A stretch of 64,000 bases of DNA from DAMBHY01 sp032068765. GTDB lineage: Bacteria > Bacteroidota > Bacteroidia > Bacteroidales > Dysgonomonadaceae. How positions within the stretch are numbered: position 1 is the stretch's first letter; every line of letters starts with the position of its first letter. The notes under the pieces were generated by a model, which was not told the origin of the DNA, searched no databases, and saw only the letters and a list, made by a program, of their open reading frames with translations. Made by a program: the position numbers and the translations under genes. The stretch is taken from positions 27,339 through 91,338 of the forward strand of contig DAMBHY010000009.1 of the NCBI GenBank assembly GCA_032068765.1, read 5' to 3'. Below, one piece after another: positions 63,789 through 64,000 of this stretch.

Positions 63789-64000
63789 ATGGACTATAAC
63801 ATATTATTTCCAACATTTGAATTTAAAGAAGGAATTCCTAGAAAAATAAATCAAATATATATTGTACAAGAAGGTAAAAATGAAGATCTTCCTGATATAA
63901 TATTAGATAATATTTCGTTTCTTAAACGTAATAATCCTCAGTGGGTGGAGTTACTAACTTTGCTGGGACAAAAAGTTAAGCATAAAAAACTTACATTTGT
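63789..64000 (+). CDS. GT32/OCH1-like glycosyltransferase, 5' part (runs off the window)
   Basis: ATG at 63789 opens a frame to the window edge, 70 residues. The start FKEGIPRKINQIYIVQEGKN resembles the IPKxIHQIW motif at the N-terminus of GT32/capsular-polysaccharide glycosyltransferases, and FLKRNNPQW matches the following xxNPxW block. The sequence after that block does not look typical, so a frameshift cannot be excluded. With the acyltransferase fragment it suggests a surface glycan locus continuing to the right. The stretch 63625-63788 is AT-rich without a gene. Confidence 0.5.
   Translation, partial: MDYNILFPTFEFKEGIPRKINQIYIVQEGKNEDLPDIILDNISFLKRNNPQWVELLTLLGQKVKHKKLTF

Overview
The window looks like a low-GC chromosome segment of the phylum Bacteroidota, most likely order Bacteroidales. 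The evidence is PPi-dependent phosphofructokinase, a TGS-domain nucleoside kinase, a BlaI/BlaR1 pair with TonB-type C-termini, a MobA/MobB-type mobilization module, and Bacteroides-type promoters (TTTG, about 19-22 nt, TAnnTTTG). No rRNA, tRNA or CRISPR array was recognised. No species is claimed.

Region 1 (1-9558) is accessory DNA with defence character. It holds a truncated AlbA/HATPase-type regulator, a serine recombinase, and a two-gene restriction-like system: an Eco57I-type methylase and a PLD-SNF2 helicase. Between recombinase and methylase lies a promoterless second version of the methylase C-terminus in opposite orientation. An exact 18-bp inverted repeat (1968-1985 / 2867-2884) bounds the two versions, and inversion would exchange them in frame. 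This is the main discovery candidate: a DNA-specificity switch made by inversion.

Region 2 (9661-18458) is the backbone of an integrative mobilizable element: membrane coiled-coil protein, relaxase, relaxosome protein, toprim primase, VapE-type ATPase, excisionase-like HTH, a RhuM-Fic fusion, a tyrosine integrase and a four-HTH regulator. It abuts the 3' end of mnmE, a known class of integration site. The left end is not visible and probably lies beyond base 1, so region 1 is probably cargo.

Region 3 (18640-46080) is mostly chromosomal housekeeping: mnmE, nucleoside kinase, SUI1/YciH, an AddA-like helicase-nuclease, crcB, a metallophosphoesterase/PQQ protein, an esterase, lipocalin, PPi-PFK, galE, an ArsR-DUF6132-thioredoxin-DUF302 operon, a LysM/PBP1 lipoprotein-like protein, dnaB, dsbD, mazG and threonine aldolase. 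Three decayed genes sit in it: a DUF559 nuclease, a DUF302 protein and a nitroreductase.

Region 4 (46231-56485) is an export gene run: a YtrA/YtrB-type ABC cluster, then a MacAB-TolC-like exporter with two permease genes, a GIN-domain protein and a porin. Region 5 (56594-62655) holds PBP1A, a TPR protein and a BlaR1-like sensor with a nearly identical duplicated TonB domain, next to its BlaI repressor. Region 6 (62776-64000) has a 43-bp tandem repeat array, an IS256 remnant, an acyltransferase fragment and the start of a GT32-like glycosyltransferase. It probably marks the edge of a surface-glycan locus.
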